A DNA stretch of 64,000 nucleotides, taken from NCBI GenBank assembly GCA_028282465.1, contig JANQHX010000052.1, forward strand, positions 62,001 through 126,000, read 5' to 3'. This stretch comes from Gynuella sp. (GTDB lineage Bacteria; Pseudomonadota; Gammaproteobacteria; Pseudomonadales; Natronospirillaceae). Positions within the stretch are counted from its first letter, which is position 1. Each line of letters starts with the position of its first letter. The position numbers were made by a program, and so were the translations under genes. Under the pieces are notes generated by a model. The model was not told the DNA's origin, did no database searches, and saw only the letters and a list, made by a program, of their open reading frames with translations. Below are positions 51,074 through 60,717 of the stretch, piece by piece.

Positions 51074-51284
51074 AACATCCTCAATCGAATTCAATTAATA
51101 ATTCTGCTCAACGCTTCCATAAGAATGAGAGAATTAGTAGCTAACGAGCATCCTGAAAGCTGTGCTCCATTAATTTATGTTAACTAACAAAAGGTAATAA
51201 GGTAACTCTTAAATTCGCATTGCCGAGCTTCATTTTTAAGAAGCCTGATGACAAAGGATTACCATACTATGACAGGTTTAAGAG

Positions 51285-52058
51285 TTATTCTGATAGATGG
51301 TCGATGGAAATCCAGTCTAAACCATCCCGTTGGTTGATTACTGGAACAGAGTTAAGCTGTGGGGCCACTAATTTCAACATATTCACAGCCAATTCTGGCT
51401 GATTGTTCTGCTCGCTGATGTGCGTTACCACCACATGCTTCAGTTTTTCACACTGTATAGCAGACAAGAAATCAGCAGCTTGTTGATTATTAAGGTGTCC
51501 GTAGGGACCGCCAACTCTTTTCTTTAAGCTAGGGGGGTAAGGGCCTTTAGCCAGTAAATGAGGATCATGGTTGCACTCTAGGAGCAAGGCATTACAACCT
51601 TTATAGGCACTGATCATATGAGAGGTTAGATGCCCAGTGTCTGTCAGAATGCCTAATTTCGCGCCTTTTCGCTCAATAACAAATTGGCAGGCCTCTCGAG
51701 CATCGTGGGGTACGGCAACGGCTTGAATCTCTAAATCACCAATGAAGAACTTTTGATTGGGCTTAATAATGTTTAGTTTGGGGACATTACCCAATTTTGA
51801 TGCCCTATGAGTACCATAGGTCATGTGAACCGGAAGGTTGTATCGTCGGGCGAGGGCACCAACACCTTTAATATGATCACTGTGTTCATGGGTGACCAAT
51901 ATCGCAGAGAGTTGGTGGGCTGACACGGCTCTCATCGCAAGCCGACTTTCAGTTTCCTTCAGTGAAAAACCGCAATCCACTATAATAAGATTCTCAGCAC
52001 TCTGAATAAGGGTGCCATTCCCCTTACTGCCACTGCCTATCGAACTGAACTTAAGCAA
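51285..52058 (-). CDS. MBL-fold metallohydrolase (YycJ/WalJ-like)
   Basis: A 257-residue metallo-beta-lactamase-fold hydrolase. Metal ligands are visible in THEHSDH (HxHxDH), PHDA, TDTGHLT (D) and CNHDP. The N-terminus FSSIGSGSKGN is the YycJ-type signature. The start is probably TTG, 3 nt after the bamC stop. YycJ-like proteins have exonuclease or phosphodiesterase activity. Its order after dapA-bamC is the Pseudomonas-type order. Confidence 0.88.
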   Translation of the reverse strand: MLKFSSIGSGSKGNGTLIQSAENLIIVDCGFSLKETESRLAMRAVSAHQLSAILVTHEHSDHIKGVGALARRYNLPVHMTYGTHRASKLGNVPKLNIIKPNQKFFIGDLEIQAVAVPHDAREACQFVIERKGAKLGILTDTGHLTSHMISAYKGCNALLLECNHDPHLLAKGPYPPSLKKRVGGPYGHLNNQQAADFLSAIQCEKLKHVVVTHISEQNNQPELAVNMLKLVAPQLNSVPVINQRDGLDWISIDHLSE

Positions 52059-52061
52059 GGC

Positions 52062-52637
52062 TTATAGATCCAGAAGCGGTTCTAACTCCGTTAATATTTT
52101 TTCACTGATATCAGCCGACGCTAACTCAGTTTCATTCTTCTGAATAGAAATATCAGTGCGAAGCCCAGTATCCAAGAGATAAATTCTCAAGGATTCTTTT
52201 TTGCTTCTACTTGGTTTAGAAATCTCGTTGCCATCTTCACCGACGTTAAGAAAGATAAATCTTTTGGTTCTGTCTAAATCGACAACCGAATACTGACTTC
52301 TTTCGATGGCTACCAAGGTTGCTTCCCAGGTGACATCAAAACTTTGATCCGTATAAATATGCATAATGCCATTACCGTCTCTGGCAAGCTCTTTCAGCGG
52401 ATCTTGATTGCCTTCGGTTCCAGAGGCTTTTGGAGTTACCGTAATGGGAGGCTGCGGCACATCTGCAAGAATTTCTCTGTTACCCTCTGGTACTTGGAAA
52501 CTGTCTTCCCCCGTTAGCTCATCGAACCCCTCTGGGATAACTAAATCCGGAGATTCAGATACTTCAATGTCTTCTTTACTAGCACAGCCAACTAACAATG
52601 CAGCGACTACAACACTTGTTACAACTTTTTTATTCAC
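52062..52637 (-). CDS. bamC: BamC-like outer-membrane assembly lipoprotein
   Basis: A 191-residue lipoprotein (lipobox LVGC, Cys18). It keeps the BamC N-terminal region (LVIPEGFDEL, AGQ-like linker) and one helix-grip domain (GIMHIYTDQSFDVTWEATLVAIERSQYSVVDLDRTKRFIFLNV). It is roughly half the length of E. coli BamC (344 residues), so the second helix-grip domain is missing. BamC is a non-essential part of the BAM complex. Its position between dapA and the MBL gene supports the name. Confidence 0.8.
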   Translation of the reverse strand: MNKKVVTSVVVAALLVGCASKEDIEVSESPDLVIPEGFDELTGEDSFQVPEGNREILADVPQPPITVTPKASGTEGNQDPLKELARDGNGIMHIYTDQSFDVTWEATLVAIERSQYSVVDLDRTKRFIFLNVGEDGNEISKPSRSKKESLRIYLLDTGLRTDISIQKNETELASADISEKILTELEPLLDL

Positions 52638-52638
52638 G

Positions 52639-53514
52639 TTAGATCACACCAGATTCAGCTAAAGCTTTAGATACATTTGCGTGGTATTGCTCTGAAAACT
52701 CCGTCAATGGCAAACGAATACCAGAAGGAATTAAACCCATATAGTTCATTGCCCATTTAACAGGAATTGGATTGGCTTCTAAGAACAGGTTGTCGTGCAG
52801 TGGCATCAGTAGGTTTTGAAGCCTCTCTGCTAATTCAAAATCTTTTTCCAATCCCGCTTTTATCATGGAGGATAACGCCTTAGGCGAAACATTGGCTGTG
52901 ACTGAAATAGTGCCAACACCGCCCGCTTTTATTAGATCGAGGCTAGTCGCATCATCTCCTGACAATACAACAAAGTCTGAATCCGTTTTGGCTACAATCT
53001 CGGTAACTCTTGAAATATCACCAGTGGCCTCTTTAACACCAACTATATTCTTTATATTAGCTAGGCGAATAATGGTTTCTGGCAGCATATCGCAGGCAGT
53101 TCTAGCCGGTACGTTGTAAAGCAATTGCGGAATATCCACTGCCTCTGCTACCGCCACGTAGTGCTGGTACAAGCCTTCTTGAGTTGGCTTGTTGTAATAA
53201 GGGGTCACCAATAATACAGCATTGGCCCCGGCATTTTTTGCCGCCTGAGTAAGATGTATGGCTTCCGCTGTTGAATTAGCGCCTGTTCCTGCGATGACCG
53301 GAATCCGTTTATTTACCTTGTCCACGGTGAATTTGATCACGTCAGTGTGTTCCTCAACCGTTAACGTTGCGGACTCACCAGTGGTACCAACCGCAACAAT
53401 GGCGTCGGTTCCATTTTCTATGTGAAATTCAATTAGATTGTCTAGGCTTTCCCAGCAAATAGAACCATCTGCCTGCATTGGGGTAACTAGAGCAACCATA
53501 CTGCCTGTGAACAT
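52639..53514 (-). CDS. dapA: 4-hydroxy-tetrahydrodipicolinate synthase
   Basis: A 291-residue class I aldolase: condenses pyruvate and L-aspartate semialdehyde in lysine and peptidoglycan (DAP) synthesis. TGSMVALVTPM at the N-terminus, VAVGTTGESATLTVEEH, YYNKPTQEGLYQHY, LYNVPART (Tyr) and VGVKEATGDI (Schiff-base Lys) are present. The ATG at 53514 has AAGGAG 7 nt upstream; the longer frame to 53559 is not needed. It overlaps almost directly with bamC (1-nt gap). Confidence 0.96.
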   Translation of the reverse strand: MFTGSMVALVTPMQADGSICWESLDNLIEFHIENGTDAIVAVGTTGESATLTVEEHTDVIKFTVDKVNKRIPVIAGTGANSTAEAIHLTQAAKNAGANAVLLVTPYYNKPTQEGLYQHYVAVAEAVDIPQLLYNVPARTACDMLPETIIRLANIKNIVGVKEATGDISRVTEIVAKTDSDFVVLSGDDATSLDLIKAGGVGTISVTANVSPKALSSMIKAGLEKDFELAERLQNLLMPLHDNLFLEANPIPVKWAMNYMGLIPSGIRLPLTEFSEQYHANVSKALAESGVI

Positions 53515-53743
53515 TACGTAACTCCTTGATAATCCAGAGCGAAATGGTACTTGGCCCATTGCTCAACCACAAGGCTGCAACGCACCAAATGTGCCACTAA
53601 TATGACAAATCTATGGATGTGAACCATACTTTTACACAGGTGCAGAAAAACAGCGATTTTGAATACCAAGCTTTACTGAATTTCGACTTTAAGACTGCAC
53701 TCTTGTTTTGAAATGTTAATACCTACCAGCCAAGGATCGAAGG

Positions 53744-54232
53744 ATGCAACAGATAGCTATCAATCAACCTGTGCCAGACTTCATTGTTCCCGCCACTAGT
53801 GGCAAGAACGTCAGACTTTCTCTGCTAAAGGGATATAAGGTTGTTTTATTCTTTTACCCTAAAGACAACACCCCAGGATGCACCATTGAGAGCCAGGATT
53901 TTGGGGCAAACTACCAAGCTTTTAGAGACCAAAATGTATTAATTTTTGGTGTTTCTAGAGATAGCCTAGCTTCTCATGAAGAATTCAAAGAAAAGCAAAG
54001 CCTGCCTTTTGAACTCATTTCAGATAGCAACGAATCCCTGTGCAAGCTGTTTGAGGTGGTTAAAGACAAAGAGATGTATGGCAAAACAGTTAGAAGCCTA
54101 AACAGAAGTACTTTCTTAATAGATGAAACAGGTGTGCTGTTAAAAGAGTGGCGAAACGTGTCCGTTAAAGAACACGTTCATGAAGTGCTAGCCTTCGTTA
54201 AGGGTGGCTTAAAAAACCGAAAAGCCAGCTAG
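53744..54232 (+). CDS. bcp: Bacterioferritin comigratory protein-type peroxiredoxin
   Basis: A 162-residue peroxiredoxin Q/Bcp, reducing peroxides. FFYPKDNTPGCTIESQDF carries the peroxidatic Cys46. E. coli Bcp has a resolving Cys five residues later; here that position is not Cys (Gln-Asp), and the other Cys lies near ESLCKLF. ELISDSNESL and STFLIDETGVL follow. It is divergent from dapA across a 229-bp gap. It ends 2 bp from the perM stop. Confidence 0.93.
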   Translation: MQQIAINQPVPDFIVPATSGKNVRLSLLKGYKVVLFFYPKDNTPGCTIESQDFGANYQAFRDQNVLIFGVSRDSLASHEEFKEKQSLPFELISDSNESLCKLFEVVKDKEMYGKTVRSLNRSTFLIDETGVLLKEWRNVSVKEHVHEVLAFVKGGLKNRKAS

Positions 54233-54234
54233 TT

Positions 54235-55329
54235 TTATACTTGCTCAACTGGTTCTGTTTTTTTCGTGTCAGTCTGAGGCCAAGAATTCACCACGGCTTT
54301 GAATAATGTTGCCAAAGGAATGGCAAAGAACACGCCCCAAAAGCCCCACAGTCCGCCAAATATTAAAACAGCGATGATGATTGACAGTGGGTGTAGGTTT
54401 ACGGCTTCTGAAAACAATAAAGGAACCAGAACATTGCCGTCTAGCGCCTGAATAATGGTATAAGCGATAATGACGTAGTAGAAATCGCTGGTGAAACCCC
54501 ATTGAAACATTGCAATAATGGCAATTGGTATTGTGACCACAAGAGCACCTATATAAGGGATCAAGACCGAAACCCCAACCAATATCGCTAATAGAACCGC
54601 ATAGTTAAGCCCTAATATCTTAAAGACAATAAAGCTCACTCCACCCACAATGATGATTTCAATAACCTTCCCTCGAATGTAGTTTGCGATTTGCTGATTC
54701 ATTTCTATCGCAATCTTATTCATTAAGGACCGACGGTTTGGCAGAGTTTTTAACAATCTTGTCCACAGAGCGTCTCTATCTTTTAGTAGGAAAAACACCA
54801 TGATAGGCACGATGACCAAATAGATCATTGCCGCCAATAAATTAGGTATGGTCGAAAGAGAAAAAGACACAACCTGAGGTGCTAGATTGGTCAAAGTCTG
54901 ACCTAACTCTGCACTACTTAAATAACTCATCCATTGAGCTGCAAGGTCTTTTGAAATCAATTCTGGGAACTGATCTGGCAAGGTTAAAATCGTAATTTGC
55001 AATTGCTGAAGCATTTTAGGTGCTTCGCTCAATAGGTTGCTTACCTGCCCCACCACCAAAGGCATTAATCCGAAAATTGACAGCAGCAGAAGCCCTGTAA
55101 ACAGTAACCAAATTATGATGGTCGCTAAATTATAAGGCACTTTGGCTTGGTTAAGTTTTTCTACTAATGGAGCAAGAATGTAAGCGATAATTAGAGAAGC
55201 AATAACCGGAGCCAACACTCTTCCGAAGTAATAAATGGTTAGCCCGCTCAGTATGAAAATAAGCAATAAAACCACCGCCTCTTCATCTGAGAAATAGCGG
55301 TTATAAAACTGTTTTACCACACCTAACAT
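54235..55329 (-). CDS. perM: PerM/AI-2E family transporter
   Basis: A 364-residue membrane protein of the AI-2E transporter (PerM/TqsA) family. About eight helices: FGRVLAPVIASLIIAYILAPLVEKLNQ, TIIIWLLFTGLLLLS, NLLAAMIYLVIVPIMVFFLLKDRD, EIIIVGGVSFIVFKILGLNYAVLLAILVGVSVLIPYIGALVVTIPIA and LVPLLFSEAVNLHPLSIIIAVLIFGGLWGFWGVFFAIPLATLFKAV. Function in most species unclear. It lies 2 bp from tusA on the same strand and is in the same order as in Pseudomonas. Confidence 0.88.
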   Translation of the reverse strand: MLGVVKQFYNRYFSDEEAVVLLLIFILSGLTIYYFGRVLAPVIASLIIAYILAPLVEKLNQAKVPYNLATIIIWLLFTGLLLLSIFGLMPLVVGQVSNLLSEAPKMLQQLQITILTLPDQFPELISKDLAAQWMSYLSSAELGQTLTNLAPQVVSFSLSTIPNLLAAMIYLVIVPIMVFFLLKDRDALWTRLLKTLPNRRSLMNKIAIEMNQQIANYIRGKVIEIIIVGGVSFIVFKILGLNYAVLLAILVGVSVLIPYIGALVVTIPIAIIAMFQWGFTSDFYYVIIAYTIIQALDGNVLVPLLFSEAVNLHPLSIIIAVLIFGGLWGFWGVFFAIPLATLFKAVVNSWPQTDTKKTEPVEQV

Positions 55330-55331
55330 AT

Positions 55332-55568
55332 TTAACTCACTTCAATGATAAATTCTATGATTGTGTCAGTTTCAGATTTTGAAACCAACCTGTGTTGAGC
55401 CTGCTTTAAATAGGCAGGAATATCTCTGAGAGCCCCTCGGTCACTCGCCAGGACGCGTATCACATCACCACTTTGTGAATATTTAATGGCTTGCTTAGTT
55501 TTTAACAAGGGCATTGGGCACCGAAGCCCAGTGAAATCCAGAACTTCTTTAACGATCAGATTAGACAC
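55332..55568 (-). CDS. tusA: TusA-family sulfur carrier
   Basis: A 78-residue SirA/TusA-like protein: DFTGLRCPMPLLKTKQAIKYS with the active Cys in CPxP, and VIRVLASDRGALRDIPAYLKQAQHRL typical. It relays sulfur for tRNA thiolation or cofactor sulfuration. The position between perM and bepA matches Pseudomonas order, where this gene is PA1006. In P. aeruginosa the homologue is linked to molybdenum cofactor and nitrate reduction. I use tusA as a family name. Confidence 0.88.
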   Translation of the reverse strand: MSNLIVKEVLDFTGLRCPMPLLKTKQAIKYSQSGDVIRVLASDRGALRDIPAYLKQAQHRLVSKSETDTIIEFIIEVS

Positions 55569-55663
55569 TTTGTAAATTTATCTCAAAACGAAAGGGTATT
55601 CTAAGATTATAACTGGCGATGCCATATAATCTTTTACTTGTTACGCTAATTGCGCTTTGTTGT

Positions 55664-57094
55664 ATGCATCTATTTCGTAGTTTGTGCTGTTTCTTCCTAC
55701 TGTTGATACCTGTTTCCAGTATGACAGAAGATTTGCCAGCCATTGGTACACCCACCTCAGGATTCACCCATTCTCAAGAAATCATCTTAGGGCAGGCTTG
55801 GTTAAGATCCCTAAGAAGGCATGTGTCCACAGACGAAAATTTTCTCTTGTTAGACTATCTGAACGATAAGATGAATCATCTCACTAGATACGTCGATTTA
55901 GATGACCTTCCGATCACTACAGTTGTGATTAATAATCCTGAATTAAACGCCTTCGCTGTGGCTGGCGGCATTATTGGAATCAATAATGGTCTGCTTAATT
56001 ATGTAGAGACAGAAGATGAGCTGGTTTCAGTATTAGCCCATGAACTAGGGCATCTCTATCAAAGGCACTTCGCTCGAATACAAGAAAATAATCGTAGGCT
56101 GACTACTCTCCAAATCTCGTCTTTGATCGCAGGCATATTACTCATGCAAGCAGATTCTGATTTGGGGACAGCAACCATTTTTGCTGGCACCGCAGGTGCC
56201 GTGACCAATAACCTTGGCTACAGCAGAAGCATGGAGCGAGAAGCGGATAGAGTAGGCTTAAATATATTATCTGACGCAGGTTACAGCCCAGGTGCTATGA
56301 CATCCATGCTTGAGAACATGATGAGATCTCAAACGCTAGCCGGTGATTTACCTCCTGAGTACATGATGACTCACCCAATTACTCAAAACCGAATAGCTGA
56401 AACTCAAACCTATGCAAACAGCAAAAAAGCGGTGAACCCTAGGGCGAGCCTGCCTTTTGAAATTCAAAAAACCAGAATCAAAATTCGATCACTCCCTGCC
56501 ACCGGTGATTTATTTGCTGAAATAAATAATCAGCTCAAGAAAGCTAATACATCAGAGCAAAAAGCAGGAAGTCACTATGGACTGGCCCTACTGCATGCTA
56601 GAAAGAAAGATTGGGAAGCCTCGTTAAAGGAAATAGAAACAGCGTTGAATTATTTCCCCGACAGCAGAGAGCTATTGATTGCACAGGCCGATATTTTTGC
56701 TCAACTTGGTAAACTCGAAGAAGCCTCCAGCATGTGTAATAAGTTGCTAGATTTGAGTCCACACACTCTTACTGAATCCAGCTTATGCGCTGAAATTGCT
56801 ATCTTGCAAGGAGACGATGCTCGAGCCCTTCAACTCTATCGAAAACTTTCAAGAAGCTACCCTCATATTCCTAGAATATGGAAATCATTAACGAGTCTTG
56901 AGGAAAAACTCGACAATAAATTCCAGGCCTATCGAGCGAATAATGAGTTTTTATGGACATCGGGAAATGAACGTAAAGCCATGAGGCAATTAGAAGTAGC
57001 TCTTAAAGACAATCAATGGAAAGGTCAACAACGAAGCCGTATTGCAGACCGCTTGGACGACATGAGGTATAAAGTAAATAGCCTTAAATTCTAA
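55664..57094 (+). CDS. bepA: BepA-like periplasmic M48 metalloprotease
   Basis: A 476-residue exported protease-chaperone with a signal peptide starting MHLFRSLCCFFLLLIPVSS. VLAHELGHLYQRH gives the HExxH zinc motif, followed by SMEREADRVGL (third ligand Glu), as in M48 enzymes. The C-terminal ~200 residues are TPR-like repeats (HYGLALLHARKKDWEASLKEIETALNYFP). BepA maintains outer-membrane protein and LptD assembly. The ATG at 55664 gives a clean signal peptide; an upstream ATG at 55619 adds 15 hydrophobic residues. Confidence 0.9.
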   Translation: MHLFRSLCCFFLLLIPVSSMTEDLPAIGTPTSGFTHSQEIILGQAWLRSLRRHVSTDENFLLLDYLNDKMNHLTRYVDLDDLPITTVVINNPELNAFAVAGGIIGINNGLLNYVETEDELVSVLAHELGHLYQRHFARIQENNRRLTTLQISSLIAGILLMQADSDLGTATIFAGTAGAVTNNLGYSRSMEREADRVGLNILSDAGYSPGAMTSMLENMMRSQTLAGDLPPEYMMTHPITQNRIAETQTYANSKKAVNPRASLPFEIQKTRIKIRSLPATGDLFAEINNQLKKANTSEQKAGSHYGLALLHARKKDWEASLKEIETALNYFPDSRELLIAQADIFAQLGKLEEASSMCNKLLDLSPHTLTESSLCAEIAILQGDDARALQLYRKLSRSYPHIPRIWKSLTSLEEKLDNKFQAYRANNEFLWTSGNERKAMRQLEVALKDNQWKGQQRSRIADRLDDMRYKVNSLKF

Positions 57095-57106
57095 AGAATT
57101 ATTGGC

Positions 57107-58153
57107 TTAACGTTTTCCAGCAGAAAAATCCAACATTCTTCTTAAAGGTACCAAGGCTTTTTCTGCAATTTCTGGGTCTACAAAAATTTCTTGATTTTGG
57201 TTTTCTAAACCAGATTTCAAACGTTGCAAATCATTCATAGCCATCCAGGGACAATGAGCACAAGAACGACACTCTGTTCCTTTCCCAGCAGTAGGCGCTT
57301 CAATGAATGACTTCTGTGGAGAGGCTTGTTGCATTTTATAAAAAATGCCTCGATCAGTAGCAACTATAAACTGTGGGTTAGTTAGTTCTTTGCTGGCTTT
57401 TAGGAGCTGAGTTGTTGAACCCACGACATCGGCCAATTCAATAATAGCTTCAGGGCTTTCAGGGTGAACTAATACTGCCGCTTCTGGATACAAGCCTTTC
57501 ATGTCCATCAAAGCTTTCGCTTTAAATTCTTCATGAACAACACAGCTACCATTCCAAAGCAACATATCTGCTCCAGTGGCCTTCTGAATATAGCTCCCTA
57601 AATGCTGATCAGGCGCCCAAAGAATCTTTTCACCTTTTGAATCTAGGTAATCAATGATTTCCAATGCGATGCTGGAAGTCACAACCCAATCGGCTCGAGC
57701 TTTCACTTCAGCAGAAGTATTTGCATAAACCACCACTGTTCGGTCTTTATGCTGATCACAAAATTTTGAAAATTCGTCTGCTGGGCAACCAAGGTCTAAA
57801 GAACATTCAGCTTCCAACGTCGGCATTAGTATTTTTTTATTCGGCGCTAGAATTTTTGCTGACTCACCCATGAATCGGACACCTGCAACCACTAAAGTTG
57901 AGGCCTGAGTTTCTGCGCCAAACTTAGCCATTTCCAGTGAATCACCAATAAAACCACCAGACTCTTCCGCAAGTTCTTGTACCAAAGCATCGGTGTAATA
58001 ATGAGCAACTAATTTGGCATCATTAGCATGCAATAATGATTTGATTTCTTCTTTGTAGGCTTTAATTTCTTTGGGGCTTAGCTGAGACTCTTGCTCAGTA
58101 ATTGGAACTTCAAAGTCTATGTTGATATTTGCAATTAACGCTTGGCTACTCAT
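57107..58153 (-). CDS. nadA: Quinolinate synthase
   Basis: A 348-residue [4Fe-4S] enzyme of NAD biosynthesis (iminoaspartate + DHAP to quinolinate). [76 protein letters not shown] and RSCAHCPWM contain the cluster and active-site residues. Length is normal. It is followed (on the minus strand) by nothing but the convergent bepA 3' end, with a 12-bp gap. Confidence 0.96.
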   Translation of the reverse strand: MSSQALIANINIDFEVPITEQESQLSPKEIKAYKEEIKSLLHANDAKLVAHYYTDALVQELAEESGGFIGDSLEMAKFGAETQASTLVVAGVRFMGESAKILAPNKKILMPTLEAECSLDLGCPADEFSKFCDQHKDRTVVVYANTSAEVKARADWVVTSSIALEIIDYLDSKGEKILWAPDQHLGSYIQKATGADMLLWNGSCVVHEEFKAKALMDMKGLYPEAAVLVHPESPEAIIELADVVGSTTQLLKASKELTNPQFIVATDRGIFYKMQQASPQKSFIEAPTAGKGTECRSCAHCPWMAMNDLQRLKSGLENQNQEIFVDPEIAEKALVPLRRMLDFSAGKR

Positions 58154-58228
58154 GTATCGATGCCTAATAAGTGATGGCGAAAGTGTACCACAGTTAAAAA
58201 CAGCAGCTGTCCGAACTTTTCTGAAGTT

Positions 58229-58258
58229 AAAAAAAAGGAGAGCTTTTGCTCTCCTTTT
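58229..58258 (-). terminator. Terminator of the tandem tRNA-Lys genes
   Basis: GGAGAGC and GCTCTCC form a 7-bp stem (TTTT loop) extended by flanking A/T pairs, with an 8-T run on the minus strand (8 A's at 58229-58236). It lies 8 bp beyond the second tRNA gene. Confidence 0.92.
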
Positions 58259-58265
58259 CGGAATA

Positions 58266-58341
58266 TGGTGGGTCGTATAGGATTCGAACCTATGACCAAT
58301 TGGTTAAAAGCCAACTGCTCTACCGACTGAGCTAACGACCC
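58266..58341 (-). tRNA. tRNA-Lys (anticodon UUU), distal copy
   Basis: A 76-nt cloverleaf including the encoded CCA end. The acceptor stem is GGGTCGT/ACGACCC with discriminator A. The D-arm starts TAGCTCAG, the anticodon loop is CTTTTAA (anticodon TTT) and the T-arm has GGTTCGAATCC. It is identical to the second copy 81 bp upstream. Confidence 0.98.
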
Positions 58342-58422
58342 ATATCAGGCTAATTCGCCGCGCATTCTACCCTTAAAACTGAAATATTCAACTAAATCAA
58401 TAGATTACAACTTAAGGAGAAT

Positions 58423-58498
58423 TGGTGGGTCGTATAGGATTCGAACCTATGACCAATTGGTTAAAAGCCAACTGCTCTACCGACTGAGCTAACGACCC
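58423..58498 (-). tRNA. tRNA-Lys (anticodon UUU), promoter-proximal copy
   Basis: A 76-nt tRNA identical in sequence to the copy at 58266-58341, with encoded CCA. The two share one promoter and one terminator. The 81-bp spacer 58342-58422 shows no other gene. Confidence 0.98.
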
Positions 58499-58514
58499 CC
58501 GCAGAGAGGCGCAT

Positions 58515-58542
58515 ATAATATGGATTTTGAGTTTCATCGCAA
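58515..58542 (-). promoter_or_regulatory. Sigma70-type promoter of the tRNA-Lys pair
   Basis: On the minus strand TTGCGA (58542-58537) and TATTAT (58520-58515) are separated by 16 bp. A G/C-rich discriminator (GCGCC) follows the -10, as is usual for stringently controlled stable-RNA promoters. Transcription would start near 58508, about 10 nt before the tRNA. Confidence 0.6.
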
Positions 58543-58615
58543 CTATTTTTTAGCTCAAAATCATTTTTTTTAAGATTTAAGTTATTGAATTGGAAGGTTT
58601 TTTCAAGACCCGCTA

Positions 58616-59287
58616 CTAGACGTAGCGAGTTGGATCGGGCAGACCAGCGTCTTGGAAGCCCTGTGCTCTGAGCTTGCAACTGTCGCATTGACCACAGGCT
58701 CTACCCTGTTCGTCAGCCTGATAACAAGATACTGTGAGTCCGTAATCCAGCCCTAATTGAGTGCCAGACTTAACAATTTCTGCCTTGGTTAAGTCGATTA
58801 ATGGTGTGTGGATTGTCATTTTATGGCCTTCAACTCCGGCCTTTGTCGCCAGATTAGCAAGTTTTTCGAAGGCTTCTATAAACTCGGGGCGACAATCCGG
58901 ATAACCCGAGTAATCGACCGCATTAACACCTATGAAAATGTCGTTGGCTTCTAAGACTTCCGCATAACCCAAGGCAATAGATAAAAAAACTGTATTCCTT
59001 GCGGGAACATAAGTGACTGGAATGCCACCGTTTTCATTGAAGTCTGGTACATCTATAGAGTCATCAGTTAGCGCTGAACCGCCTATTAACCGAAGATCCA
59101 TTGGAATGATCTTGTGTTCTGTAGCCTCTCCAATCTGAGCAAGCTTTTTTGATGCTTCTAACTCAGCCGAGTGGCGCTGGCCGTAATCAAAACTGAGTGC
59201 GTACACGTCATAACCTTGAGATTTCGCCAGATAAAGACAGGTAGCAGAATCCAATCCGCCGGATAACAAAACAACCGCTTTCTTCAT
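58616..59287 (-). CDS. queC: 7-cyano-7-deazaguanine synthase QueC
   Basis: A 223-residue enzyme of queuosine synthesis, converting CDG to preQ0. The PP-loop [10 protein letters not shown] is at the N-terminus and the C-terminal [14 protein letters not shown] with upstream Cys provides four zinc ligands. [21 protein letters not shown] is typical. queE, which lies next to queC in Pseudomonas, is not here. The start is 13 bp from the cpoB stop. Confidence 0.95.
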   Translation of the reverse strand: MKKAVVLLSGGLDSATCLYLAKSQGYDVYALSFDYGQRHSAELEASKKLAQIGEATEHKIIPMDLRLIGGSALTDDSIDVPDFNENGGIPVTYVPARNTVFLSIALGYAEVLEANDIFIGVNAVDYSGYPDCRPEFIEAFEKLANLATKAGVEGHKMTIHTPLIDLTKAEIVKSGTQLGLDYGLTVSCYQADEQGRACGQCDSCKLRAQGFQDAGLPDPTRYV

Positions 59288-59300
59288 TAATTTATCCAGT

Positions 59301-60083
59301 TTATTGATTCATTTTATCTAGAGCAGCTTGCGCTCTACGCGCTGTTTGCGTGTCTTTGTAGTTTTCGACAACCTCTTGAAGATACTGTCGAGACCGCTCT
59401 TTGTCCCCTACGGCATTGTGCGCGATACCCAGCTTAAAAGTTGCATCAGCAATTTTCTGATGTTCTGGATAGTCTCTGTAGATTTTTAAAAATGCGGCTT
59501 TACCGTTGTCGAACTCTCTAAGCACCAAATACACTTCCCCCATCCAGTACCACGCGTTCGGTACATAACTACTTTCTGGATAGTCTGCTATGAAGTCTTT
59601 GAAAGCTTCGATTGATTCGGCGTATTTTTTATCTCTAATCAGGTTTTTAGCTTGATTATATTCAGTTCTCTCAGCTGCCTGATCGACCACAACAACCTGG
59701 GTGTTCGAGCCTGTAGCTGTTTGTTCTGAGGTCGAGGTACTGGGAGAAGGTGTTTGATTCACACCTTGAACGGATTCGCTAATCCGTCGATCTAAATCTA
59801 TATATCTATCTTTAGATTCGCGTTTTAACTGCTGTATTTGAAATAAAAGCTCTTCAACCTGGCCTCTTAAATCCATCATTTCTTGCTGCATTTGCTGCTG
59901 CTGAAACAATAGCTCTGCCATACCTTGAGAGTTATTGACGGGCACCTGAACGACTTTGACTTCAGGCTCATTTATCACATCTGGCTGTGACTCGATTATT
60001 TCAGGTTCTGCCATAACGAAAGTGCTGCCAACTAGGGCAGCACTTAAAGTTATGAACCAAGAACCAATGTTGGTTGGTTTCAT
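59301..60083 (-). CDS. cpoB: Cell division coordinator CpoB (YbgF)
   Basis: A 260-residue periplasmic protein with a signal peptide (~1-25). Residues ~50-100 form a coiled-coil trimerisation segment ([30 protein letters not shown]), then a Ser/Thr-rich linker and a TPR domain (~140-258: [45 protein letters not shown]). CpoB coordinates Tol-Pal constriction with peptidoglycan synthesis. It is the last gene of the tol-pal operon. Confidence 0.93.
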   Translation of the reverse strand: MKPTNIGSWFITLSAALVGSTFVMAEPEIIESQPDVINEPEVKVVQVPVNNSQGMAELLFQQQQMQQEMMDLRGQVEELLFQIQQLKRESKDRYIDLDRRISESVQGVNQTPSPSTSTSEQTATGSNTQVVVVDQAAERTEYNQAKNLIRDKKYAESIEAFKDFIADYPESSYVPNAWYWMGEVYLVLREFDNGKAAFLKIYRDYPEHQKIADATFKLGIAHNAVGDKERSRQYLQEVVENYKDTQTARRAQAALDKMNQ

Positions 60084-60086
60084 ATT

Positions 60087-60632
60087 TTACTGATATTTAA
60101 TTTCTACTCGACGATTCAAAGAATAGGCAGCATCCGTTTTACCCAGATCCACTGGCTTCTCTTCGCCAAAGCTTACAATTTCAATTTGAGAAGTTGCTAC
60201 GCCATTCAGTTTTAGGTACGCCGAAACTGCAGTTGCACGACGCTCACCCAGAGCTAAGTTGTACTCACGAGTACCGCGCTCGTCACAGTGGCCTTCTAAA
60301 ATCACAGAAGAACCTGGATTCGAGATCAGGTATGCAGCATGCGCATCTAAAGCATCTTTCCATTCAGGCTTAACATTAGCCTTGTCGAAATCAAAGTAAA
60401 CGGTCGAAACTTCAGGAGTTATCATTTCCGCAACTTCTTCTACTGTTTCTTCAACACTTTCTTCAATGATGATCAGCTCATCACCACCGGTTGATCCGGT
60501 TTCTTCTGTTACCACATCTTCAACTGTTGATGTGTCACCAGAGTCAGCGTCCGTACTACTGTTAGAAGCACAGCCAGCCAAAACAGCAGCGAATGCTAAA
60601 GCAGCCAATTTAAGCAATTTTGATTTTGCCAT
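60087..60632 (-). CDS. pal: Peptidoglycan-associated lipoprotein Pal
   Basis: A 181-residue outer-membrane lipoprotein (lipobox LAGC, Cys21). The unusually long acidic linker (~22-70, rich in Glu/Asp/Thr/Ser) precedes an OmpA-like peptidoglycan-binding domain: VYFDFDKANVKPEWKDALDAHAAYL and ILEGHCDERGTREYNLALGERRATAV. It anchors the outer membrane to the wall and partners with TolB. Starts 3 nt from the cpoB gene. Confidence 0.96.
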   Translation of the reverse strand: MAKSKLLKLAALAFAAVLAGCASNSSTDADSGDTSTVEDVVTEETGSTGGDELIIIEESVEETVEEVAEMITPEVSTVYFDFDKANVKPEWKDALDAHAAYLISNPGSSVILEGHCDERGTREYNLALGERRATAVSAYLKLNGVATSQIEIVSFGEEKPVDLGKTDAAYSLNRRVEIKYQ

Positions 60633-60717
60633 TTTTCTTTCCCGTTCCGTTTTTTAGGTTTTTTTCTTTGTTAGGCAACAGCACAAATCACTGCCACTAC
60701 CAGTAAAGCTATTCTCG

